From Glossina fuscipes (taxonomy: Eukaryota > Arthropoda > Insecta > Diptera > Glossinidae): a stretch of DNA of 64,000 nt. Shown piece by piece: positions 1-11,786 of the stretch (its first letter is position 1; the number at the start of each line of letters is the position of its first letter). Below the pieces are notes generated by a model, which ran no database searches, was not told the origin of the DNA, and saw only the letters and a list, made by a program, of their open reading frames with translations. The stretch is taken from NCBI RefSeq assembly GCF_014805625.2, contig NW_023998471.1, forward strand, positions 1,342,875 to 1,406,874, in the 5' to 3' direction. The position numbers and the translations under genes are program-made.

Positions 1-500
1 GAATGGGAACTATTTTGATGCAACGCAAATCAGAGGGTATAAAGTTGGTGGACCAGCAGTTGTTAATTGCATGCAAAAGCATTCTAAAGATTCCTCCAGA
101 CAGTGCTGTGAGCATGTCATACTTGACTCCATCACAACCTGCAGCAGTAGCTCTCTTTCTGGAATGCAAAACATACATTAGCTCATGCAATGAAAAGGTT
201 GTGTTACTGATACTACTAAAAGGAATTGAAGGCATTGTAATAGGATTAACAATTAGAATGTAGCTCTTGAGCATATCTAAGTATTTTTTACTATCACGGT
301 CATTCCATACCGCACAACCGCTTAATTTTCGACTAGAATGTCGATGACCATTGATATAATTCCAGAAGGAACGTGGGTTGCCATTACCACATAACTCTTT
401 AATAGCGATGGCTCTATGTACCCTTTTCGCCTTTCTAACTGCATAACGCCTTGCACAACTTTTGCTGTAGTGTACAATTCCAACGTCGCTAGTGTTAGTG
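1..500 (-). mobile_element. non-LTR retrotransposon (LINE) reverse-transcriptase fragment, antisense
   Basis: Read on the minus strand, one frame stays open for about 165 codons from near position 500 to the window edge. It contains the linker and the first reverse-transcriptase blocks typical of LINEs. In order these are a basic stretch (YAVRKAKR), NPRSFWNYING, a block ending FSSIS, then RATAAGCDGVKYDML, which corresponds to the family block around 'GPDG', and finally IPSDLRCIKIVPI, which corresponds to the 'P..wk...i.pi' block. The element enters from outside the window and breaks off where similarity to loco begins (500-543). A stop codon in the same frame near 548 supports a junction there. 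The clade is uncertain, but it is a LINE of the Jockey/I/R1 type. The plus-strand open frames here are shadows. Confidence 0.7.
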
Positions 501-539
501 CCATGTACTTGGTATACGGACCAGAATATCGGGCTAGTG

Positions 540-2900
540 TAGGTTACTTAGGAACTATTGAAATGTCGAAACAAATTTCACTAAGTATTAAATTGCAAAT
601 CGTGCCATCTTGTATACGCAAATTGCGTCGAGAAAAACGTCAACCTTTAACTGTGTTAATGATTATACTTCCAGACAGCTTGCATCTACAGGCGATCAAT
701 GGTACTGTATTAGCTACGTATGCATCGTCAACGCTAAGCTACGTTAGTTCATCATCAGAAAGTGAGAATCTTTTTTTCGGTTTGGTTACAAGCGCATTGC
801 ATACAACTTTGAAGATAATGATGAACAGGATAATGAAGCCCCGACGCTTTCCAGCAGCATCACAAGTCATATAACCATATCTAATAGTTGTCATGTATTT
901 GTTGTTGTAGATACCAGGTTGTGTGAGCATCAATTGCACCTGAAGCGAGCTCAAGATTTTCATATAGAATGCACAAAAGATCTTATATCAGGCTTATGTT
1001 TAGAATTCCCCAGCAATTCAGAATATGTGGTTAACTTAATACGAGGTATGTATACACCGGCTACACAGCGTTGCAATCATTGTGAAATGTCCAGTACAAC
1101 TTCGAATTCGGATTCAGGAATAGGCTTTCACAACGACTGTCGCAACATATCAGACCGTATTGTTATTGTTGATTTTCCTCAAGTCGACTACCTTCCAATA
1201 CGTTCTATGGCAATGCACTCTTCACGACCCACGGGCATATTTCAGCGTTTAAGCTTGGAACAGCCTAGTCCTCCAGTCGTATCTACTGAGAATAAACGCT
1301 TGTCTGTACGTGCTTTAGCTGATGCAGTATCTAACATAATAACATCTATTAATGGTTTCATGACTACAAGCTTATGCGATGATGTTCTCAGTTTACTTGA
1401 AAACGATGAGACTATTGCTCCTTCATATACAAATCACCAGCATGTTTCTGTAGATGACATACCGTTAAATAATGTTTCGTTGAATGGCGAAGAACGGAAA
1501 CTTTTTTTGCATCCTTCGTCGATTGAGCGAGATAGTTCATATATTTTATCGGAGAACCTTTCGTCCAATAAAACAAGACCGACTAAGCAAGTGCCGGATA
1601 AATTAAGTCCGCAAGTTTATGATTTAGGTATTTCTTTCATAAAAACATCGAAGAGCAAAATATCAGCTAAAACTGCTCCCTTTCGGAATGCAAACCTACT
1701 GATGATCCGGTTACAATTGTAAATGAGACTTCTCATGAAAATCGAAATCTGCAGGATTTGCAACAGAAGCAAGTTTTAAAATCTGTGAAGTATTTGGAGC
1801 TTACTAGTAGCGAACCTGATTTATGCGCTAGTACAGACAAAAATTTTTTGTCTCAACGTCGTTCTTGGGTTCAGTCATCATTAAGCACTTTCCGATCAGA
1901 TAGAAACAGTGTAAATGAGAATGAAAAACTTCCAATTGATAATAATGTCTGCCCATTACAGAGATCGGTTTCCTCAACGACAATATTCTTAATAACGATT
2001 TGGTCGACAAGCAGAGGAAGCCAATATCCGATAACGGAAAGAGTGAAAAAGAACTAAATGAAAATAGCCGAGTTTCATCGTGGGTTACATCATTTGCAAA
2101 CCTCCTCGAAGATTCGCTTGGAGTGAAAACTTTTGCCGAATTCATGCGATTAGGATATTCTGCCGAGAATATATATTTTTGGACGGCATGTGACCGCATT
2201 CGCCACATTGACAACGAAGCCGAACGTATAGTTCAAGCAAAAATAATATTTTCTAAACATTTGTCGGACATTGCTACAGAACCAGTCAACGTAGACTCTC
2301 AAGCAAGGAACGCTGTTGAAAAGAGAGTTCGGCAATCGGCAGATGTAGAAGTCTTTGTTATAGCTCAAAAACAAATTTTCCGTCGTATGAAATACGACAA
2401 TTACCTGCGATTTATACGCTCCGATCTATTTAAGAAAGCTCTACAGGCGCAAGAAAGAGGAGAATGTCTGCCCATCGAGAAGGATAATTTGGACGAGGTG
2501 TTAAAAACAATTTTTACCTCAGATGCCTCGACAAATTTAAAAAAATCCGCAAGCAACGCCGAAGACCGTCGACGTAAAAGTTTACTGCCTTCGCATAGCA
2601 AAATGCGTAGAAAGTAAAGAGATCTCAGCAAAGAAAATGTTCGCCGACAAGCTTGCCAAAATTTTGGTTTGACAAGCAAAAATCGAAGTTCGACTTTCGT
2701 TAACGATTTGCAAGGGTCACGATCTTCCCTTTCATCTTTCTTTTTATCTTACAGCAATAATCACATGAAGATTGTATTTGAAAATCCGTGCAACGTGTTG
2801 CGGGTCGTAAATTTTCTCGACTACGTCCCATGTAACGCGTTACTTTGAACAGTCGTTTTATGTATAACTGTGTTAAGCGAAGCGGCCATGGGCTGTAATA
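540..2900 (+). pseudogene. loco: loco (RGS12-type regulator of G-protein signalling) intronless, frameshifted copy
   Basis: Loco proteins combine a PTB domain, an RGS domain and Ras-binding/GoLoco regions and act as GTPase activators for Gi/o alpha subunits. The PTB start (YLGTIEM) is read from about 543, and SSSSESENLFFGLVTSA near 750-800. After a frameshift near 800 comes SNSCHVFVVVDT, then LCLEFPSNSEYVVNLIR near 1000 and TTSNSDSGIGF near 1100. A second frameshift lies near 1685 (then SSEPDL) and a third near 1975. The whole RGS domain is open in one frame at about 2070-2460 (YSAENIYFWTACDRIRH, DNYLRFIRSDLF), followed by KKSASNAEDRRRKSLLP, a loco hallmark. A stop follows at 2615-2617, but loco-like residues (DLQGSRSSLSS) continue past it to about 2760, with weak likeness to about 2900. 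No intron is visible, which suggests a processed copy or a decayed single exon. The three shifts argue against a working gene. Confidence 0.72.
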
Positions 2901-4230
2901 TTCTTACTTGTTAATACGTAAAACATTACGAAGAGTTTTTTTAAACATTTTTCGAAGGATTGGGATACATTAGCGTAGAGGCTCTGTTTTTAGCGTCAAA
3001 CACTCATGTTTGCTGGTTATGAGGTGAAACGTTGAAATTAGTTCGCTTAAAGTCGCGTTCGCAGTGAACAGAAAACCCTAATAGACAACCTATAGCAAAC
3101 ATGCATCCCCGATTTGATCCTAAAACAATAGACTTTACGATACGCAAGCCTTCAAGATCTTGGGAAATAGGCAACGAATTTTACAGAAAAAATATCAGTC
3201 TAAAATTTGAAATCAATAGTTGTTTCGGTTCACGATGAGGTTCACAAAGACATGAAGAATTTTCATTGCTCGAAAAAATGCTTTTAGAAAACGTAGCTTT
3301 CCTATTTGGACGTTTCAAAAATTACTTATAATGGCATTGGAGTTAAGTAGCAAAAAAAGTGGCACTTTTGTCCTACTGACCTCTGCATGTACAATAAGGA
3401 ACGATTTAAGTTTTCTTCAATGAATGCTCAGTTTGGCTTATAAAGTGCTTTAGTAGACGAGATTTACGACTAATATCAGTATCACGCGAAAAAATAAAAA
3501 AAATTAAAATTTTAAAAACATATATGCATGGAAAATGCTGGAAGTCTGCTACCTCTAAGATATCCGTATTAATTCTTAAACTCTTTAAAGATTGTTCAAG
3601 TTTTGTACGATTAAAGATTTCCATTTGAGGAATAAGTCTCATCATGAGTTTCGTAGGTGTTGTTTACTTCATATAGAAAGATGCGCGAACGCAAATGCGC
3701 CAACAATTTCGCCAACATGTCAATGATAACAGCTAATTGCAGCATAAACAATGGAACAACATCGAAGGGGTCTTCGGTTTTAGGATTGAAAACATTAATG
3801 GGCCAACCGTCAATATATTTAAATGTTTACTTCTAAAATAAGAAAAATTTCTTTAATATTATTTATAAAGTATAATTAATGTTTCACTTACTTGGTTATA
3901 AAATCTTTACCTAAACGATGAAAATGTCGACTTAAGCATACATTTTTTTTCATATGCAAAGTATCACTAAAAATGTAAACATATTCCTTAATATCGATTA
4001 TTTGGTTTCATCATCACGTCGAATAGGAAAGTCAGGCAAGCCGTTTATATTGAATCCATCCGTTTTGTAAGGTGAAGTATATCTAAAGGAAGAAAACGGC
4101 ACTAAAAAAAACCTTTAGCAAAAGCGAAAGATTTAAAACTAACTTTTGGAAGAAATCCTTTGGAGTTTCACTGTCCTAGAAACCCAAAATAATGATAATA
4201 AAGAAGATTTCTTTCTCAAGAAGGAAGTCA
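2901..4230. other. no gene recognised
   Basis: AT-rich sequence between the loco copy and the LINE tail. Short open frames occur on both strands, but none shows a recognisable domain or splice context. Confidence 0.5.
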
Positions 4231-5305
4231 TTCATTACTCAATATTTCATCGATTCGTTCGCAGATTTAGGCGTTCTATTTGATCATATGTTACGTTTTA
4301 ACTTGCATACTGAGCTCTCGTTAAGCAAAGCTAGGTCCGCGCTTGGTTTTATGAAGATGGGGTCCAAATAGCTTGATGATCCTTAGATTACGAAAAGGCT
4401 GTACATGTGTTCGGCTAGACCTATACTCGAGCATGCTTCTGTTGTGTGGTCTCCTTCACATAGGTGCTATGTAGATTCCATTGAATCTATTGAAAAGCAA
4501 TTCTTGCTGTTTACCCGTAGGAATTTCGGTTGGGACCCGATTGCCTCTCTTCCTCCCTATGAAAATAGGTTCTTTCTATTATCCTTACCGTCACTTCAGA
4601 AAGATAGATTTGTTCTTCGGGTTTCCTTCTTATTCAAGTGATAAATAGATAGAAAGTACTATAGACTCGCCCGCATTACTTGGTGAGGTAAGCTTTAATG
4701 TCCCTAACCGCTTCTCTAGGCACGTTACCTTGATTAAGCCTAGTCAATATAAATGCAATTATGAGATGCTTAACGCGCTCAGAGTTGTTTGCAGAAAAAA
4801 AATGATGTCCATCTCTTACTCTCATTACCGGACTTTTTAAGGTATATTAAAGCAACTTTGCTTAATATGGGCGATTTACCTATGTCGTACTTAAACTAAC
4901 ATTTCATTCTTAATATCTTATTTTTTTTATTTGAAATAATATAGTGTTGTTAACGTGTCCGTTGCCAAGTTTATGCATGTTTGCAATGGTTTAGGGGTTC
5001 ACTTGCAACCTGGATCTGTTCTTGTTGCGGGTATGCTTCTGTGCTCGCTTTGTACATGTTTTTTTTCTTTTTTTTTTCTTTTCTCCCTTTTATTTATTTA
5101 TACATGAATTATTATTTTCAACTTTGTAATTTACTTTCTCATTATTACTCTTCTTCTTATATTCCTTTTTATTGTATACTAGTTTTTAAAACAATTAGTA
5201 TAAGATTTTCTCTTAAGATGCACTAAATTCGACTGTAATTTTTTTAATTGAATTTTTTGTATAAATGGGTAAAATAAAACAAAATAAAAAAAAATAAATA
5301 AATAG
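4230..5305 (+). mobile_element. 5'-truncated Jockey-like LINE, 3' end with A-rich tail
   Basis: The plus strand encodes the C-terminal part of a LINE reverse transcriptase. It begins near 4260 with DLGVLFDHMLRFNLHTELSL and SKARSALGFMK, then two in-frame stops. From 4405 it continues with ARPILEHASVVWSPSHRCYV, IESIEKQFLLF and LPPYENRFFLL, the usual thumb region. A frame break lies near 4640, after which LLGEVSFNVPNRFSRHVTLI and NYEMLNALRVVCRK resume in another frame to about 4800. The element ends in a T-rich 3' region and an A-rich simple tail (aaaataaaaaaaaataaata, about 5273-5305). The 5' truncation, stops and tail are what an old LINE insertion should look like. It cannot encode a functional enzyme. 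Confidence 0.78.
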
Positions 5306-5399
5306 ACCGATTTGGTTTCATAGCTTCAATACCTGACAGTAAAGAGTATATGTAGATATAAGGAAACGTTTATCTAATTAGAAGCTCTCATCCCTGCAA

Positions 5400-5965
5400 T
5401 TACTTACCTACATATAAAAGCCAACGCTTATTTTCCTCATCATCATCGCCGACCTTAACGTGACCTAATAAGCCAAACAAGCAAGTATGCCAAGTGAAAT
5501 ATTTAAATAGCGGGTGAAAATTCGGAGCACCCGTCAATTCAATACCCAAAGAGGCTAAATTAGTGGCAAGATATAAGAGCATAAAAGCACCGAATTAACT
5601 TGGGCATTGCTGTTTAAAGAACCAATCGAAAGTATAGCTTCAACTAAAGCCTAGCTTATTACAATAGTCACAATTGCATTGCCTTTCCATGTGTCTTTTA
5701 CGATAAAATTCAAGCATGAACCAAATACTTGATCCTTGGATATTGCTTCTAATATGCGACTGGATCCACTCAAATACGACAGGCCAGTAGAGAAGGTAGC
5801 CGTTAAAATTCCAATGGCAATACATGTCGGCCAAAAATTGCTAATGCAGGTTGACAGTAGCACAACCGTGACAATACCTAAAATCAATATAGATGTTTTC
5901 ACAAATGGAGCAGCCCCAATCAGACGCACAATCAGCATTGAAGTCGCCACCAAGTACGTCATTCA
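5400..5965 (-). pseudogene. SLC12 (cation-chloride cotransporter)-like gene fragment, broken
   Basis: On the minus strand, 5651-5962 encodes transmembrane segments with LSYLSGSSRILEAISKDQVFG, close to the conserved loop of SLC12A8/A9-type transporters (related proteins read 'L.GSSR.LEA.AKD..FG'). The frame then hits TAG at 5651-5653, where the family has an aromatic residue. It continues past the stop as ALVEAILSIGSLNSNAQVNS, shifts frame near 5585, and resumes as LATNLASLGIELTGAPNF and KYFTWHTCLFGLLG down to about 5460. The last blocks match the family's 'N..P.FKYF.W' segment. One stop plus at least one frameshift make this a pseudogene. No functional start or upstream exons are visible. It could be a retrocopy or a decayed duplicate. 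The exact SLC12 member is uncertain. Confidence 0.62.
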
Positions 5966-7140
5966 ATTTTGATTGATGTCTACCAGAATACGTCAAATCC
6001 AATTAAGATCCAAGAGAAGAATCTTGCGAAATCTCAGAAAGTTCTACACTGTTTACCTGATACGGTTTAATAAAATGGAAAATGATCCGCATCGTTAATT
6101 GGATGCCATACGTACATCGTTATTGGACTCCAGATTTTACCAAGGGAATCTAAACTGCATTCTTGCGTTTAATTTAAATTGCTTTGCTTAAACGTCCTCA
6201 GAAGATTGAATCGGATACATTGGATTGATAGTTCTAAGCTAATAACTCTTGTAACGTGTTCAGTCCAAAGTGGACCTTACCTGAAACAATATACGGAAAT
6301 TAGATAGGTCTCAATGAGCGCGAACGTACAGCATTATTTAGCATGCTGGTTGCTTAGGAACTGGATAATAGGACTCTCTCTGCAAAAGATTGAAAATACC
6401 GAATGTTTGCGATGTACGAGGACGTTAACCAAATAAAGCAATTTATTAAATTATCACAAAAAATAAAAGAATCAAATTATCAACTACGAAGTTCGAAGAA
6501 GAAACGACTTGTCGAACGTAGTTACCGTAATTTCATTATTTACATGCAGCCATGTTCGTCGATTGTAATTTTGCATTATAGAGAGCTAGAGAGAAGAAAA
6601 ATTGTTCCTAGGAAATTGGAAAATTTAAAATCGATATATATTTATGCACATCCGTTGAAATACGAAAATTTATTTCGTTTTACTAATAATTGCGTTTAAT
6701 GTAAATATGAATGAGTTCATGTACTTTCAAAACAGATCTTACGTAATGTGTAACAAGTTATTCTTTGATTATTGTCTAAAATTTAATATTAAAGCATAAT
6801 AATATGTATCTCTACAACTTAATACGAGAATATATATATGTATATATATGTCTACAACAGATCGCGTAGTCTCAAAATACATGTGTATTTTTTTTTTTTA
6901 ATCAACTACCAAAATATGATAGTAGCTACGGCGTTTAGATCAATCGCTATAATTGAGAATATTTGAGTTCAATTTTATACTCGTATATAAAAGAGTAAAG
7001 TGATAGATACATAGGTTTTACACAATTGACTTGTGTCATAACTTTTAATTGAATTGCGTTTATGAAATGTAAAGGATTGGGAAGACAACACGTCTAGATT
7101 GTATCTAATTTCACGAAGACCCCTCTTTGTCGATATATAT
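5966..7140. other. no gene recognised; likely distal 3' flank of mAChR-B
   Basis: AT-rich sequence with one lysine/arginine-rich open frame of 98 codons (6403-6699, plus) that I do not recognise; it has no splice or promoter context and is probably chance. Short AT runs lie near 6830-6850. The 3' untranslated region of mAChR-B (minus strand) may extend into the upper part. Confidence 0.4.
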
Positions 7141-7164
7141 ATTTTTTTTTAATTACATATTTAT

Positions 7165-9786
7165 TTAAGTCATGTGCAAGTCTCCCTTTAAAATGCGTGT
7201 AAAAGTCTTCTTAAATTGTTGATTAGCAAGAGCATAGCAGAACGGATTCATCGGACTGTTGGCATAGCAGAGGAAATATGAAAACATATACAAGTGTTCA
7301 TTGGTACAAGGTGGTTGCCTGCAGAAGCCTTCAACTAAGGCGAGCACATGATAAGGTGTCCAACAGGCTACAAAACAGCCAAGTATAAAAGATATAGTAC
7401 GAAATGCTTTTCGTGCCCGATTTTCCGATTTTGATTTTTGTCTTCCCACTCCAATAACTAAAGGTATCGTGGCCTTTTTACTTTTAAAATGTTTACCTAT
7501 AGAGGAGATAAAGTGTTTTTTACTAGAATTTCGTCCAATATCTTTTGATGTCGGGTCTGTTGTTCTCTTCTTCTGATTCTTGTTTTCTATGCTGGATTCT
7601 TTTGCTAAATTTTGTTCGGCAGTTTGTTCCGTTGTTAGATAATCGTCTGAATCGGAATTTTTTGTAGATGAAGTAACTTGTGGTGTGTTAGCGTTGACTT
7701 GATTTTTCTCGATTGTTTCTTCAGCTGTTGTTGGTTTCGAACCCAATTTGTCGACTGCGTATTCTCGAGAATCTTCTTTTCCTGCATTCAGCGGCCTTGC
7801 ATGCCCCTGCGGCAATGCGGTTGTGAAATCTGTCGAACTGACGTTATCTTTCTCAGGAATTTTTTCGATGTTCGCCAAATCTGCATTAAAAGATTTCACA
7901 TGATTTTTATTGTTTTTTTTTTCGCAACCAATAGGAAAAAAATTTACCTTGATATTCGTATTGCGCATCTAAATCCCTCTTCTCCAGTGTAGTAGTATTG
8001 ACTAAGGTGCTCGCTGCATTGAATTTGGCTTCTATGTGAGACTTCTCACAGGGAACCGGATTATCAAGGGTATAACTTAAACTACCATTGGTTGTTGCTG
8101 ACATTAATCTTATTGAACTTTCATCCATGAATTGCAACTCTGAATTATTCGCCATAAAGTCATACGTTAGTTGCAAATCACTATTTGTATCTGGTTCGTG
8201 GCATGGTGAGTTCGATTGAAATTGCTCTGGTGGTGGCAAAATAGTTTGAGTTAAACTCTGATGATGGATGATTTGACGATCAGAACTCTCTTCTGTAGTT
8301 GAATCATTTATTAATATTGAGGATCTTTTAGTCGTTTCATTTAGGTTGCCTTGGCTAATCCCAGTTGATTTATTTATTTCCACAATTTGAGAAAGTGTAG
8401 CGCACGATGAACGTTTAGGTCGATCAATTGTTCCATAATAATGGATTTCATCTTTGTTCTGTTTAGTTTCTGATTTTTTGCACAGATGTGGGGAACTTTT
8501 ACCCGACGATGATGAAGGGACTGCCTCACTAGATTTTGATGTAGTGGGTGTGCATAAGCTTTTAGTAGCGAGCAACGCCGCTTGTGCACCAAACATTAAA
8601 CCAATTGAAGATCGTTTACCCAAATTTGGTAATTTCGGTTGATTAATCAATTGCTGCGTTTGATTAATTGAGCTTTCATCATCGGAATCAAAAGCCGGAC
8701 TACTTGAACGTTCGCTTTTTTCTACATCAGCCATTTCAGCTTTGCTTTCGTCGTTGACCTTTTCGTCAGAAATCCGCTCATTGATATCGTCTTCTTGTAA
8801 AGTTCCATTAATTGACCCCATAGTATGTGTTAAAGTATTTGATTGTCCGTCCGATAATTTTTTGGTATTTGTTAAAGCAGAATCTTCTTCAAAGTTTGGC
8901 TTTGTTTTAAGCATATTTTCTTCAATTACCCCTATGCTGGCTGCATGTCCCGCCACACCCATTGACATGGCACCCGCACTTAAAGCGACCATAGATTGCA
9001 TTTTTCTTTGCTTGGCTTCACTTCGTTTTTGCATTTCGTAGGCAGTCCGATATATGCCGCCGTATAAAATGAACAGCACAATTAACGTGGTCCAATAATA
9101 GCCAATTATTAAGGCCGTATTGAAAACTGGATCCTTAAGAAACTGAACAGCGCATTGACCAGGCAGCAAATCACGTTTTCCAGTAAAGTGTTCCCATCCG
9201 AAGATTGAAATAAAAAATAATAAGGCAGGAATAATCCAAGTTATTGTCACCATATATATAACCCGCCTCTTTGTCCTCCAGCTTCGATATTTGGCTGCTA
9301 TTTTTACCGAACAATACCGATCAATTGTTATAAGTAATACTGTGTATTGAGAGACTAAACAAACGGTATAATCTACCGAAAGCCATAAATCACAAAGTAA
9401 TGGTCCAAGATCCCAATACCCCATCAGAACATAAACTGTATAGAACGGCATGGAGACTGTTCCTAAAAATGTTTAAAAGTTTTCAATAAAGGTAAACAAT
9501 AGATGCCAGAGATTTACAGTGTATTTAGTTTACATTTAGTGCTCTTACCTATTAACATATCAGTCGCTGCTAAAGAGGCTATAAAATAATTACTCGGCTG
9601 CCGTATATTGCGATCCACAATGAAGGCAAGCAGCACTAAAATATTTCCACCCACTGTCAGTATAATACAAATAGCTAAGCATAACGCTATAGCCACTGTC
9701 TGCCATAGTTCAAATGGTGGTAATACTGGCTCGAGACTTTCGGGGACTGTGTTAGTTGCATTTACACTTTCATTTATATATGCCAT
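7165..9786 (-). CDS. mAChR-B: B-type muscarinic acetylcholine receptor (GPCR), three coding exons
   Basis: Class A GPCR for acetylcholine at the plasma membrane. Family knowledge is that the insect B type couples to Gi/o and responds poorly to muscarine and classical antagonists. Coding exons on the minus strand are 9786-9549, 9462-7948 and 7880-7165, joined by introns of 86 and 67 bp with GT-AG ends. The total is 2469 nt, 822 residues, in frame. Visible features: N-glycosylation sites N5 and N9; TM1 about 28-50; C103 (disulfide with ECL2); D110 for the ligand amine; DRY at 127-129; a very long third intracellular loop, about 218-740; CWTP at 757-760; NPFCY at 796-800; C-terminus GDLHMT. D110-Y111 is kept, but the next ligand-pocket positions differ from the A type. 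The loop is rich in S, T, E and K. AATAAA directly follows the stop. Upstream non-coding exons were not located. Alternative identity is very unlikely. Confidence 0.93.
7881..7947 (-). other. short intron in the mAChR-B third intracellular loop
   Basis: Donor AAG|GTAAAT and acceptor AATGCAG|AT. The 67-bp intron falls after residue 584 in codon phase 1; reading through it hits a stop within the intron. Removing it joins AQYEYQ to DLANIE. Confidence 0.85.
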
Positions 9787-10039
9787 TAATTGCTCCAGAT
9801 CTCCTTTATTCCATGCATTTAAATCCCCATTATTTCTGATAAAAACTTTACCTAATTGCGCAGCTTCAAGAATGCGTTTGCAATTAGTATGCTCTACTAA
9901 ATGATTATAGACATATCGGCATAGCTTTTCCTGTTCTTTTTTATGCCTCCTATTGGATATGGAAGGGAATAAATTGTTAATTAATAGTAAAAGTTTAAAT
10001 GAGTTATTACCGTTTCAGATTATCTTTAAACTAAGAGGA

Positions 10040-10430
10040 GCTTATATTCAATACCCAGTAAAGAAAGGGTTAATGCTAGCTCCAAAGGAATATAAGACGT
10101 CTGTATTATGTTAGGTTAGATTTAAGTTCTCAATTAAATTGCAAAACACACCTTTCAACTTATCGGTTCTTCGCAAGCAAGAAGAGTATATATTCAAAAC
10201 AACGAACTCAGTAACCAGTAGGGAAAGGGTTAACGATAGTTCCAATGGAGAACAAGATATCGCATACCGCCTTAGCTTAGGTTACGTTTAAGTTTTCATT
10301 TCATTAAATTGCAACACTCCTTAAGAGAAATTTGACCCGTAAATCACAACTCTGACCTTGCGAGCAAGGATAATATATATTCAAGGCGAGGAGCTTAACA
10401 ACCGGCAAAGAATGAATTAATAATGGTTTA
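10040..10430 (+). repeat. three degenerate tandem copies of a ~160-190 bp unit
   Basis: The motif cagtaaagaaagggttaatg (starting 10056) recurs as cagtagggaaagggttaacg (10216) and, more worn, as cggcaaagaatgaattaata (10403). Each is followed by a related block (..gctagctcca.. / ..gatagttcca..) and a shared 'ttaggtta..ttaagtt' and 'attaaattgcaa' segment. Spacing between copies is 160 and 187 bp. No coding potential. Confidence 0.65.
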
Positions 10431-11761
10431 AATTGTAAAACTAGTACAGGGAAATTTGTTGTGGTTGTTTGTTGCAGCGGTGAGAATCTTACCCCGATTA
10501 AGTGTACATAGATTTTATAGAGCTTGTGCGCGTGTCCCCAGACTAGTATATTTCCAGATCGGAGTGATAAATTTTATATGTCTCGGTATTTCTTGCCCTC
10601 TTTCCGTAAACGATATTTGCAATAAGAAGCGCGGTTGTTCATATGCATTTTGTAATGTATTCGTCAAACTAGTGACCGCTTTTCTAAAGAGGGGTAGTTC
10701 AGGCTTAAAATCTATGCAAATATTTGACGTTCCATTTGGGCAATGTTGGGGAATTTTTGTTTTTTTCAAAGGATGATTTTATTTACCACTGCGTTATGAA
10801 GTCCGGCTTAATGGAGTAAATAGGATCCGTGCGGTTGAAAAGCTCAACTTGGCTCACTTCATTGTAGCTTTCAGTTGCACTTGAACTTAACATTTTCGTA
10901 TTGCTTTCTGATTAATATTAATTAGTTTATTTACTTTATTAATTTAATTTATTCCGCTTTAACAAAATTTTATACATAAACCAAGGGGTATTTTCATAAA
11001 TCATTGCACTTCAATTGACACTTTTTTTAAAACGATGCGCGAACAATGTCCGCCAATATCTCTAAATAGTTTTGTGACGAGTTTTTTCTTTTTATTCTTG
11101 TGTGATATGTAAAAATTATGATTTCTCCGAGTTACATTACGGATCGTATTCAAAACTGACAGTTGATCGAACGTAGAATGGAATTAAAAAAAAAAAAAAA
11201 TTAATAACTGCGGCGTGGACCGGAGAACTATGAGCGTGCGATTGAGTTGATTCTTTAATTAAATTTTCTATTTTCCATTTTCATTATCGATGAACAGCAG
11301 TAAGGATTTTTACAAGCTATTGATGAAAATATTTAGAAAATCTTGTTTACTTAAGGTTTTTTTTTGGCTATGGGGAAGCAACAAAGCCTGGTTAACGCCT
11401 AATCGGCAAAATGTAGTTTTTATTATGATTTTTCTTTTCAAAAATGTATTTAAAACGTTTTCCTGATGCAGGCTTTTTTTTTTTTTTTTTTTTTTAATTA
11501 AGCTCATGCCAAACTGTAAAGGAATTTTTCATAAAATTAATTATAGAGAAACCTTTTCAGGTAGATAGATAGGAGCGTATTCGTTTGCTGCTTTGATTTT
11601 GTTGGCTCAAAATTACAATTTTCTGCATATACGTACGTATGTCCTGGATGCATGCATGCAAACCCATCTGCTTTTTAATTTATGCGTATGCAAAGGAAGA
11701 ACGCGACAGAATCCGCTTTTAATAAACTGCTGTTGTGTAAACACAATCAATATTAAAAAAG

Positions 11762-11786
11762 TGCTGCTGCTGCTGTTGCTGCTGCT
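11762..11786 (+). repeat. GCT trinucleotide microsatellite
   Basis: Run of tgctgctgctgctgttgctg type repeats with one interruption. Confidence 0.85.

Noticed and set aside
322..874. Overlapping open frames on both strands (322-504 minus and the start of 416-874 plus)
   Set aside because: The first is an out-of-frame shadow of the LINE fragment; the plus frame before about 540 is LINE sequence read backwards, and only the part after the PTB start is loco-like.
6403..6699. 98-codon basic open frame downstream of mAChR-B
   Set aside because: Lys/Arg-rich from AT-rich, purine-rich composition; no domain, no promoter or splice context.
10456..10776. 106-codon open frame, with an 84-codon frame on the opposite strand
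   Set aside because: Both strands open over the same span and neither resembles a known protein; likely chance.
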